NCBI GenBank assembly: GCA_011389755.1
Contig: JAABTR010000381.1
Coordinates: forward strand, 1-9,056
Direction: 5' to 3'
DNA: 9,056 nt
Source: Deltaproteobacteria bacterium
Lineage (GTDB): Bacteria > Myxococcota_A > Polyangia > JAAYKL01
The position numbers were made by a program, and so were the translations under genes. Shown piece after piece: positions 1 through 5,759 of this stretch (its first letter is position 1; every line of letters starts with the position of its first letter). Under the pieces are notes generated by a model. That model had not been told where the DNA came from. It saw only the letters and a program-made list of their open reading frames with translations, and searched no databases.

Positions 1-1011
1 CTTGAGAATCTCGATCCCTCGTTGAAGCAAAAAATCATCGCCGCAAGAAAAGCGGTGGAGCGCTCCTACGAAGGGGCGCCGCGCACGACCCCCGCGGCGC
101 TCGAAGAGGCCCTCGTGTCCCTGGGCGACGTGTTCGAAGACGCCGCCTTTGCCGCGAAGCAGACCGGTCGGCCCGAGCACGAAGCGCTGCAAGAGACCGC
201 CGACAGGATCCGGGCGACCCAAAAAGTGGTCGAGGAGAAAGCGAGCCCCGAGCGGGTGGCCGAGCTCGAGAAGTGGGTGCTGCGCGGCCTCGGCCGAGGG
301 CTCGCCGTGGTCGAAGCCGGCCTCGAGGACTCGGGGTTCGGTCCCGATGATCTGCCCGAGGCCATACGCCGGCGCTACGTCAGTCGAGACGGGAGCCGCT
401 ATGCGGTCATCGCGTTTCCAGCCGGCGACATTTCCAATATCGATTTCTTTGAAGAGCATGTCTTTCAGCTGCTGTCGGTGTCCGACAAGACCACGGGGCA
501 CCCGGTGACCCACTTGGCTTTCACGCGGATGGTCCACAAGGGATTTAGGGACGCGGTCATATTCTCCGGGCTGGCCGTCTTGCTCCTCGTCGCCTTGGAC
601 CTGCGTCGGCCCAGACACCTGGCCATGGCGTTTTTGCCGATCGTGATGGGGGCTGGCTGGACCGCGCTCGCCTTGGCGCTGACCGGGCTCCAGTTGAATT
701 ACGCCAACCTGATGGCGCTGCCCATCCTCATCGGCACCAGCGTCGACTACGGGGTGCATCTGGCCCATCGGGCCAAGCAAGAGGGCAGCGTGATCCGGGC
801 GGTGCAGACCACGGGGCGGGCCATCGCCCTGACGGGCCTGACGACGCTCATCGGCTTTGGGAGCTTGCTCCTTGGCAACCATTGGGGGGTGCGCAGCCTG
901 GGCCTTCTGCTCGTCATCGGCATCTTCGCGAGCCTCGTCATCGCCTTGGGGGTTCTCCCGGGACTGTTCTCCAAAAAAGCGCGCGAAAAAGACCGAGAGG
1001 CCGCGTCGTGA
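1..1011 (+). CDS. RND/MMPL-family exporter, C-terminal part (5' end outside window)
   Basis: The frame is open from base 1, so the gene begins upstream; 336 residues are present. The first ~165 residues look like the end of a periplasmic loop, partly charged helix (around residues 40-110). About five hydrophobic segments follow, near residues 182-201, 207-228, 233-254, 275-294 and 297-320, the arrangement of the second membrane half of an RND/MMPL permease. The segment NLMALPILIGTSVDYGVHL carries the acidic residue in the fourth-type TM helix that in RND pumps relays protons. The tail is short and basic (KKAREKDRE). Family knowledge says these are proton-driven inner-membrane transporters of lipids or hydrophobic compounds; the HpnN-like hopanoid-associated group is one possibility, but the substrate cannot be told from this fragment. 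The stop overlaps the start of the next gene (GTGA), implying one operon and probably translational coupling. Confidence 0.88.
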   Translation, partial: LENLDPSLKQKIIAARKAVERSYEGAPRTTPAALEEALVSLGDVFEDAAFAAKQTGRPEHEALQETADRIRATQKVVEEKASPERVAELEKWVLRGLGRGLAVVEAGLEDSGFGPDDLPEAIRRRYVSRDGSRYAVIAFPAGDISNIDFFEEHVFQLLSVSDKTTGHPVTHLAFTRMVHKGFRDAVIFSGLAVLLLVALDLRRPRHLAMAFLPIVMGAGWTALALALTGLQLNYANLMALPILIGTSVDYGVHLAHRAKQEGSVIRAVQTTGRAIALTGLTTLIGFGSLLLGNHWGVRSLGLLLVIGIFASLVIALGVLPGLFSKKAREKDREAAS

Positions 1012-2066
1012 ACGTGGTCCGGGGCCGGCTGAGGCGCTACGCCGGAGAGGGGACCAGGCTTCGCCAAGGCGCTCTTTTTACAGCACTGTGGGCTTTTGGC
1101 TTTTGGCTCGCGTGGCCCATTGGAGAGGGCAAGACCTGGGACACCTGGCAGTTCGCCGCGGTCAAGGCCGCCCTCGCCGCCGGGGTCGCCTCGGTGTTGG
1201 TCGCGCTCCCGCTTTTCCGCTTTGCCGCCTTGGGCCTTGGCAGCTGGACCCTCGAAGTGGGCTCCGAGACGGTACGCGTCTTGGGGCTGAGCGGCCGGAC
1301 CAAGGCGATCGTAGACCTGACGAGGCCCTACTCGAGTTTGCTCGTCTGCGACGACGGGCGAAAGCGCCTCTTCGTCAAACTCACCCAAGACAGCGGCAAA
1401 GGCCGCGAGAAAGTGGTCTTCGTCACGGCGCTCGCCTCGCCGCTTCTTGTGGAGCCCGACGCTTTTTGGAACGGTCCGCAGCTGTATCGACCCAGGTTGG
1501 GAGTCTCTGCGTCCCCCATGAAGCTCAAAGGAGACTCCCAAGAGCTCGTCGCCCGGCTCACACAGGCGCTGCTCGAAAACAATCAGGGTGACCGAGAGCC
1601 GTGGCGCTTGGACCTGCCGTACCCTTTTCGCGAGGCCGAGATTTATCCAGGCGGGCTCACCGTGGTCACCGAGGGCGGGACCCGGGCCGTCTATCCCCTC
1701 TCGGGTTCCTACCACCTGGCGGCCAAGGCGCGTTCGGTCTCAGCGCGCCTTGGGGGATACGCCCGGGAATGGGCCGAGGTGACCTTGGCGGTGTTGCCCG
1801 CGAGCGGCGAGCAGACCCTTATCGTGGGGCTGGCCGGTAATAAGAGACTCGCGTCGATTCTGCCACCGCAGTGGGACCCCAAAAAAGTGCCCGTCACGAC
1901 GGCCTTGGAGGTGGATCGCACCGTGGAGCTGGACGAGCTGAGCTGGTCTCGCGTGGAGACGCTGGTTTTCCTCAAGTCGCTGTCAACGCTCTTCGCGGCC
2001 GGAGGCGCCGAGGAGCTCGCCGGTGAGCTGGCGGCCCCCGACGCGCTGATCTTCAAGGCCGGCTGA
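1008..2066 (+). CDS. Two-TM membrane protein of unknown function, coupled to RND exporter
   Basis: I do not recognise this 352-residue protein. The GTG start at 1008 overlaps the exporter stop by 4 bases and has GAGAGG at 995-1000 with a 7-base spacing; the frame stays open farther upstream, but only inside the exporter gene. A basic N-terminus (residues 1-20) precedes two hydrophobic stretches, about 21-39 (rich in Trp/Phe) and 50-75. The remaining ~275 residues are soluble and alternate beta-like strands. Two parts look alike in layout: about residues 80-145 (LEVGSETVRVLG) and 208-280 (AEIYPGGLTVVTEGG). Each has an amphipathic strand ladder resembling bacterial PH-like domains that follow paired TM helices. 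This resemblance is inference only. The basic start implies the soluble part is cytoplasmic. Overlap with the exporter suggests a partner or regulator of it. A candidate terminator covers the stop codon. Confidence 0.82.
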   Translation: MNVVRGRLRRYAGEGTRLRQGALFTALWAFGFWLAWPIGEGKTWDTWQFAAVKAALAAGVASVLVALPLFRFAALGLGSWTLEVGSETVRVLGLSGRTKAIVDLTRPYSSLLVCDDGRKRLFVKLTQDSGKGREKVVFVTALASPLLVEPDAFWNGPQLYRPRLGVSASPMKLKGDSQELVARLTQALLENNQGDREPWRLDLPYPFREAEIYPGGLTVVTEGGTRAVYPLSGSYHLAAKARSVSARLGGYAREWAEVTLAVLPASGEQTLIVGLAGNKRLASILPPQWDPKKVPVTTALEVDRTVELDELSWSRVETLVFLKSLSTLFAAGGAEELAGELAAPDALIFKAG

Positions 2067-2079
2067 AGGTCCTTTTTTT
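2049..2079 (+). terminator. Candidate Rho-independent terminator after the exporter operon
   Basis: ATCTTCA (2049-2055) pairs with TGAAGGT (2064-2070) as a 7-bp stem with one G-T wobble and an 8-base loop (AGGCCGGC). After CC comes a run of seven T. The stem overlaps the stop codon of the preceding gene. The stem is only moderately GC-rich, so strength is uncertain; the T run directly after it is the best support. Confidence 0.45.
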
Positions 2080-2108
2080 AGGGATCGTCATCCTGCGGGT
2101 TGGGACTC

Positions 2109-2139
2109 ATCGCGGCCTTTGATAACGCGGGGCCGCGAT
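2109..2139. repeat. Perfect 9-bp inverted repeat in the leader of the M50 protease gene
   Basis: ATCGCGGCC (2109-2117) and its exact reverse complement GGCCGCGAT (2131-2139) flank a 13-base loop. No T run follows, so it does not look like a terminator. It lies about 90 bases upstream of the protease start, where it could be an operator or a structured mRNA leader. The remainder of the 164-base gap (2067-2230) shows no RNA gene or clear sigma-70 promoter to me. Confidence 0.6.
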
Positions 2140-2220
2140 CTCCCTCTCGAAGCGCCGCATCGTTTACCGCCGACAGGTGCTTGGCAAGCCTTTTGCTTGT
2201 TTCGAGGAATCGAATAAAGC

Positions 2221-2226
2221 GAGGTG
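2221..2226 (+). promoter_or_regulatory. Ribosome binding site deciding the M50 protease start
   Basis: GAGGTG lies before ATG 2231, with GAGG (2221-2224) spaced 6 bases from it. It favours this start over an upstream in-frame GTG at 2177, which would add 18 residues (ending in SNKARCE) unlike the family N-terminus. A second in-frame ATG at 2237 is spaced 12 bases from GAGG and is less likely. Confidence 0.6.
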
Positions 2227-2230
2227 CGAG

Positions 2231-3364
2231 ATGTTCATGAAGCGTTTTAGAATATTTCGGCTGTTCGGGTTTGATGTCTATGTGGATTTTTCGTGGATCA
2301 TCATCGCCCTGTTGCTCTTTTGGAGCTTCTCCGTGGGGTTTTTTCCCGATTCGTATCCCGGCATGTCTCAGGCGGCCTATTGGGGGATGGGCGCAGGCGC
2401 GATCGTCGGGCTCGCCGTATCGATCGTTTTTCACGAGATGTCCCATTCGCTGGTGGCGCGCGTGTTCGGTATCCCCATCGGCGGGATCACCCTCTTTATC
2501 TTCGGTGGTGTCGCGGAGATGACAAAAGAGCCCGAGAGGCCGAGGGATGAAGCGGTGATGGCGGCCGCGGGGCCGGCCGCGAGCTTGGTGCTGGCCTCGC
2601 TGCTCGCGGCGGCGGTCGCCATCGGCCAGAGCCAGGGCGTCGGCGTGGGCGTGTTGGGAGTCCTCGGTTACTTGGCGGGCATCAACGGGCTGATCTTCGC
2701 CTTTAATCTGATCCCGGCCTTTCCCTTGGATGGCGGCCGCATTTTGCGCGCGGGGCTGTGGCGCTGGAAAAAGGATTTTAGAAAGGCGACCCAGATCGCC
2801 GCCAACACGGGGGCCGCATTTGGGATGGGGCTCGTGGTGCTGGGAGTGGTCTGGTTGTTCTTCGGCGACGTCTTCGGGGGCATCTGGATAGCGCTCATCG
2901 GGCTGTTTTTGCGGGGCGCGGCCTCCATGTCGATGCGCGACGTCCTGATTCGAGAGGCTCTTCGAGGAGAGCCGGTGGCCCGGCTGATGAACAGGCACCC
3001 CGTCACAGTGGGGCCGTCGATGACCCTGGACAATATGATCGAGGAGTACTTCTTTCCCCACAAGCACAAGGTCTACCCGGTCCTGGAAGAGGACAGGGTC
3101 ATCGGGTACGTGAGCATCGACGACGTCCGCGAGGTTCCTCGAGACATGCGCGGCCAGACGTCGGTGCGCGATGTCATGAGGCCCCTCGACGAACAGACGA
3201 CCTTGTCGGAATCCGCGGACGCCCTCGAGGCGTTCCAGCGCATCTCGAAGTCTTCCACCGGTCGCTTGATCATCTCCGACCACGAGCGCTTGAGCGGCAT
3301 CATGAGTCGAGCTGATGTGTGGGATTTCGTCTCCATCAAGCTCGACTTGGAGAAGGCCGCCTGA
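2231..3364 (+). CDS. Site-2 protease family (M50) intramembrane metalloprotease with two CBS domains
   Basis: This 377-residue protein has the two zinc-site signatures of M50 site-2 proteases: HEMSH (residues 68-72, HExxH) in a membrane helix, and N159...LDGG (166-169), the NxxPxxxLDGG motif supplying the third zinc ligand, Asp167. The N-terminus (FGFDVYVDFSWIIIALLLF) is typical of the SpoIVFB/Rip3-like subgroup. Hydrophobic segments lie near 21-38, 51-73, 80-95, 108-132, 141-163, 195-213 and 215-232. The C-terminal part holds two CBS motifs, about 250-305 (VARLMNRHPVTVGPSMTL) and 312-372 (SVRDVMRPLDE), which in other proteins sense adenine nucleotides. Such enzymes cut membrane-anchored substrates, often transcription regulators; the CBS pair suggests gating by cell energy state. 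No substrate candidate is visible nearby. The start uses GAGG with good spacing. Nothing looks broken. Confidence 0.93.
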   Translation: MFMKRFRIFRLFGFDVYVDFSWIIIALLLFWSFSVGFFPDSYPGMSQAAYWGMGAGAIVGLAVSIVFHEMSHSLVARVFGIPIGGITLFIFGGVAEMTKEPERPRDEAVMAAAGPAASLVLASLLAAAVAIGQSQGVGVGVLGVLGYLAGINGLIFAFNLIPAFPLDGGRILRAGLWRWKKDFRKATQIAANTGAAFGMGLVVLGVVWLFFGDVFGGIWIALIGLFLRGAASMSMRDVLIREALRGEPVARLMNRHPVTVGPSMTLDNMIEEYFFPHKHKVYPVLEEDRVIGYVSIDDVREVPRDMRGQTSVRDVMRPLDEQTTLSESADALEAFQRISKSSTGRLIISDHERLSGIMSRADVWDFVSIKLDLEKAA

Positions 3365-3445
3365 GCTGCCGGCTCTTCTTGCGGCGTCCCCCCTCACAAT
3401 CGCATCCGTTTTGGAGTATCGTCGCTAAAGCCGTGTACCGCGCGT

Positions 3446-3455
3446 GAGGAGGTGA
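3446..3455 (+). promoter_or_regulatory. Near-perfect Shine-Dalgarno deciding a TTG start
   Basis: GAGGAGGTGA, an almost full complement of the 16S rRNA 3' end, ends 4 bases before TTG 3460 (AGGAGG to TTG spacing 7). It identifies TTG as the aminotransferase start instead of the in-frame ATG at 3481, which has no comparable site. Confidence 0.8.
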
Positions 3456-3459
3456 CCGC

Positions 3460-4650
3460 TTGTCCAGCTTCGACGACGAGATGCGATATGTGAGCCGGAC
3501 GCTGCAGCCGTTCGGCACGACGATCTTTGCCCAGATGTCGGCCGCCGCCGCCGAGGCAAAGGCGGTGAACCTGTCCCAGGGGTTTCCGGACTTCGACGGC
3601 CCCCAGGGTCTTCGCGACGCCGCCGCCGAGGCGATACGGCGGGGTCCCAATCAATATGCGCCGTCCATCGGGGTGCCGAGCCTGCGCCTGGCGATCGCCG
3701 ACAAGATGAAGAGATTTTACGGTGTCGACGTCGATGCCGACAAAGAGGTCACGGTGTGCGCCGGCGCCTCGGAGAGCCTGGCCGCCGCGTTTTTAGGCCT
3801 TTTGAACCCGGGCGACGAGGTGATCCTCTTTGAGCCGTGCTACGACCTCTACCCGCCGATCATCTCCCGAGCGGGCGCCAAGGCGGTCTACGTGCCCTTG
3901 CAGCGCCCCGGCTTCGCGCTGGACACGGAGCTGCTCGCCCGAGCCGTGGGGCCCAGGACCCGGGCCATCGTCGTCAACAACCCCCTCAACCCGTGCGGGA
4001 AGGTCTTCTCGGAAGAGGAGCTCGACGCGATAGCGGCCGTGTGCGTCCGGCACGATATCGTGGCGGTGGGCGATGAGGTCTACGAGCACATCGTCTTCGA
4101 CGGCCGGGTGCACAAGAGCCTGCTCCAGGTGGACGGGCTCGCCGATCGCTGCATCGTGGTCAGCTCCACGGCCAAGACCTTCTCCATGACCGGGTGGAAG
4201 GTGGGCTACGCCGTGGCCCGTCCGCCGCTGACAAAGGCGGTTCGCATGAGCCACCAGTTTCTGACCTACTGCACCCCCGGCGCCTTTCAAGAAGCCATGG
4301 CCGAGGCGATGGGGTCTCCTCGATCGTATTACGACGACCTGGCGGCCATGTACGTCGCGAAGAGGAACTTTCTGTGCAAAGCCCTCGAGGAGCTGGGGCT
4401 CGAGGTGCTATGGCCTCAAGGGACCTACTACCTCACCGTCGACATCGGCGCCTTGGGCTTCGAGGACGACTTGGATTTTTGCATGCAGCTCACCCAGCGG
4501 GGCGGGGTCGCCGCCATACCGGAGTCCTTTTTTTGGAAAGGCCGCAGGGCAGGGCGCGACCTCGTCCGGTTTTGTTTTTGCAAAACCGATGAGACCCTCG
4601 ATGCGGCGGTGGCGCGGCTCGAGAGCTTCGATTGGGCTCCGAAGAGATAA
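3460..4650 (+). CDS. PLP-dependent class I/II aminotransferase, methionine/glutamine (kynurenine-type) transaminase
   Basis: The 396-residue protein is a complete fold-type I aminotransferase. N-terminal LSQGFPDFDGP (38-48) and NQYAPSIGVPSLR are characteristic of the YbdL/kynurenine aminotransferase/glutamine transaminase K group. PLP-site residues are visible: N177 in NPLNPCGK, D205 and Y208 in VGDEVYEH, and the Schiff-base lysine K239 in SSTAKTFSMTGWKVGY. R370 in LVRFCF is the expected carboxylate-binding arginine. Family members transfer amino groups between methionine, glutamine or aromatic amino acids and 2-oxo acids in the cytosol. Position 179 is Cys where Thr, Ser or Ala is more usual. 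Translation starts at TTG behind an excellent Shine-Dalgarno. The gene lies 95 bases after the protease and might share its transcript. The nearby omega-amidase (5756-6523) supports use of glutamine as amino donor. KYAT, MtnE-like or DapC-like specificity cannot be separated from sequence alone. Confidence 0.93.
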   Translation: MSSFDDEMRYVSRTLQPFGTTIFAQMSAAAAEAKAVNLSQGFPDFDGPQGLRDAAAEAIRRGPNQYAPSIGVPSLRLAIADKMKRFYGVDVDADKEVTVCAGASESLAAAFLGLLNPGDEVILFEPCYDLYPPIISRAGAKAVYVPLQRPGFALDTELLARAVGPRTRAIVVNNPLNPCGKVFSEEELDAIAAVCVRHDIVAVGDEVYEHIVFDGRVHKSLLQVDGLADRCIVVSSTAKTFSMTGWKVGYAVARPPLTKAVRMSHQFLTYCTPGAFQEAMAEAMGSPRSYYDDLAAMYVAKRNFLCKALEELGLEVLWPQGTYYLTVDIGALGFEDDLDFCMQLTQRGGVAAIPESFFWKGRRAGRDLVRFCFCKTDETLDAAVARLESFDWAPKR

Positions 4651-4654
4651 CCCA

Positions 4655-5617
4655 TCACGCGTGGTTGCGCAGCTTGAGCTCAACCGGGTGCGGGTTCATG
4701 TAGTGCTGACACGCCAGGTAGGGCTCGTCGTACTTGCGCACGTAGTGGTTGAGGAGGGTGACCGGGACGATGAGCGGCACGTAGCCGTCGTGATAGCGGC
4801 CGATCACCTCGAGGAGCTCCTGTTTCTCGTCAGCGCTGAGCTTGGTCTTGAAGTACCCCATGGCGTGCTGCAGCACGTTGGTCTGTTTCTTCACCGTCGC
4901 GGTCAGCTTGAGGCACCCCATGAGGAGCGCGAGATAGCCGGCGAACAGCTCGTCGACGGGTCTATCCTTGGAGTGGGCCACCAGCGCTCCCATCCGTTTG
5001 AGCTGCTCCGTGCTGTGTGACATGATGAGCAGCTTGTGGCGCGTGTGGAAATCCACCAAGCGGCCCCGATCTGCCCCAGCGGAAACCATCTCCCGCCAGC
5101 GCTTCATGGTGAAGATCCGTTCGATGAAGTTCTCCCGCAGCCCCGGATCGTGCAGGCGCCCGTTGTCTTCGACCGGGATGAGCGGGAAGTGATCCATGAA
5201 CGCCCGCGCCCACAGCCCGACACCCGCCTTTTTGGGCACGCCGTGTTCGTCGTAGACTTTGATCCGCTCCATCCCGCTGCTGGGGGACTTTTTTTCGAAG
5301 ATGAAGCCGCAGAGCTCTTCGGATTCGAGCTCGGCAACCCGTCTTTGGGCCCAACCCGCAAGCTGCTGCGTCAGGTTCTGTTTGGTTTTGATGGTCTCGA
5401 GTCGCGGTTTTTCGGGGTCTCCGACAAGACGCATCGCTTCCCTGGGGATGCTCATCCCCGACTCCACCTCGGGGCACACCGGTACGTACTCCACCCATTG
5501 TCCGAGGGTCTCGGTGAGAAACCGGTCCAGCTTGTGCCCGCCGTCGTAGCGCACGGCCTGGCCCAAAAGACAGGTACTGATGCCGAGCTTGATTTTGCTG
5601 TGGGTCGCGTTTTCCAA
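4655..5617 (-). CDS. DUF523-DUF1722 fusion protein (TudS-like desulfidase domain + YbgA-like domain)
   Basis: Starting at TTG 5617, the protein has 320 residues. Residues ~9-160 are DUF523: LGISTCLLGQAVRYDGGHK near the N-terminus, then VPVCPEVESGMSIPRE and SPSSGMERIKVYDE. Residues ~187-312 are DUF1722 (FHTRHKLLIMSHS to YLACQHYMNPHPVELKLR). DUF523 includes TudS, an Fe-S enzyme that removes sulfur from thiouracil using cysteine-bound [4Fe-4S]. C16 and C48 match the first two ligands. The usual SPSCG cysteine is Ser here (SPSSG), but C103 in LCGFIF lies just upstream and may replace it. The role of DUF1722 is not known to me. TTG 5617 is chosen because GAGGAG lies 7 bases upstream and the family begins near KIKLGIS; an ATG at 5644 is in frame but lacks a site. 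The gene is convergent with the aminotransferase and divergent from the omega-amidase. Confidence 0.9.
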   Translation of the reverse strand: MENATHSKIKLGISTCLLGQAVRYDGGHKLDRFLTETLGQWVEYVPVCPEVESGMSIPREAMRLVGDPEKPRLETIKTKQNLTQQLAGWAQRRVAELESEELCGFIFEKKSPSSGMERIKVYDEHGVPKKAGVGLWARAFMDHFPLIPVEDNGRLHDPGLRENFIERIFTMKRWREMVSAGADRGRLVDFHTRHKLLIMSHSTEQLKRMGALVAHSKDRPVDELFAGYLALLMGCLKLTATVKKQTNVLQHAMGYFKTKLSADEKQELLEVIGRYHDGYVPLIVPVTLLNHYVRKYDEPYLACQHYMNPHPVELKLRNHA

Positions 5618-5623
5618 CGAAAC

Positions 5624-5630
5624 ACTCCTC
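5624..5630 (-). promoter_or_regulatory. Ribosome binding site deciding the TTG start of the DUF523-DUF1722 gene
   Basis: On the minus strand GAGGAGT (5630 to 5624) precedes TTG 5617; GAGGAG is spaced 7 bases from it. The upstream in-frame ATG at 5644 has only a purine-poor leader before it, and the site would then lie inside the coding region. Confidence 0.75.
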
Positions 5631-5641
5631 GAAGCTTTTTT

Positions 5642-5661
5642 CATTCGATGCGGTTCGAATG
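5642..5661. repeat. Interrupted palindrome, candidate operator
   Basis: CATTCGA (5642-5648) and TCGAATG (5655-5661) are perfect 7-bp inverted repeats around a 6-base spacer, 20 bases in all. It lies between the AT-rich core and the minus-strand ribosome binding site, where a dimeric repressor could act. Operator function is inference. No regulator gene is adjacent. Confidence 0.5.
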
Positions 5662-5717
5662 CCGACGTTTTCGTGCCGAGGGGACAGACTCCCACTATAT
5701 TAATGATTGGAGCGAGC

Positions 5718-5759
5718 ATGTGGAAACAGAGGAACACTCAAAAAAAGGTGTCTTCATGA
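5718..5759 (+). CDS. Possible 13-codon leader ORF upstream of the omega-amidase
   Basis: ATG 5718 reads MWKQRNTQKKVSS and stops at TGA 5757-5759, overlapping the omega-amidase start as ATGA. GGAG at 5709-5712 is spaced 5 bases before it. This arrangement would allow translational coupling. The peptide shows no run of a single amino acid that would mark classic attenuation. It may be chance; only its overlap and upstream GGAG support it. Confidence 0.3.
   Translation: MWKQRNTQKKVSS

Larger units (their letters stand above)
5618..5755. promoter_or_regulatory. Divergent intergenic region, likely promoters for both flanking genes
   Basis: These 138 bases separate two divergently read genes, so promoters for both should lie here. 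The only AT-rich core is at 5694-5704 (ACTATATTAAT). TATATT at 5696-5701 matches a -10 box at 5 of 6 positions on the plus strand, without a good -35. On the minus strand TAATAT with TTTCCA 18 bases upstream is a weak alternative. The exact boxes are not secure; the region also carries an interrupted palindrome (5642-5661) and a direct repeat TGCCGA at 5660 and 5674. Confidence 0.5.

Noticed and set aside
747..1715. Minus-strand open frame of 322 codons opposite the exporter and its partner
   Set aside because: Composition is that of a shadow frame, it spans two convincing plus-strand genes, and no ribosome site or domain is evident.
2181..2210. TTGGCA at 2181-2186 with AGGAAT 18 bases on, considered as a promoter for the M50 protease
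   Set aside because: The -35 is good (5 of 6), but the -10 matches only 3 of 6 and sits close to the ribosome site.
3363..3380. Short hairpin GAGC-TGCCG-GCTC after the protease stop, considered as a terminator
   Set aside because: The stem is only 4 bp and the following TTCTTG is not a real T run.
2078..3397. Long minus-strand open frame (439 codons) opposite the M50 protease gene
   Set aside because: Its translation is His/Arg/Asp/Pro-rich low-quality sequence typical of the antisense of a GC-rich gene; the plus strand has clear zinc motifs and CBS domains.
3365..3459. Gap before the aminotransferase searched for a promoter
   Set aside because: TTGCGG and TTGGAG have no acceptable -10 at proper spacing; read-through from the protease gene is as likely.
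5036..5755. 240-codon plus-strand extension upstream of the omega-amidase start
   Set aside because: It is the antisense of the DUF523-DUF1722 gene; the true family N-terminus begins at 5756 with its own ribosome site.
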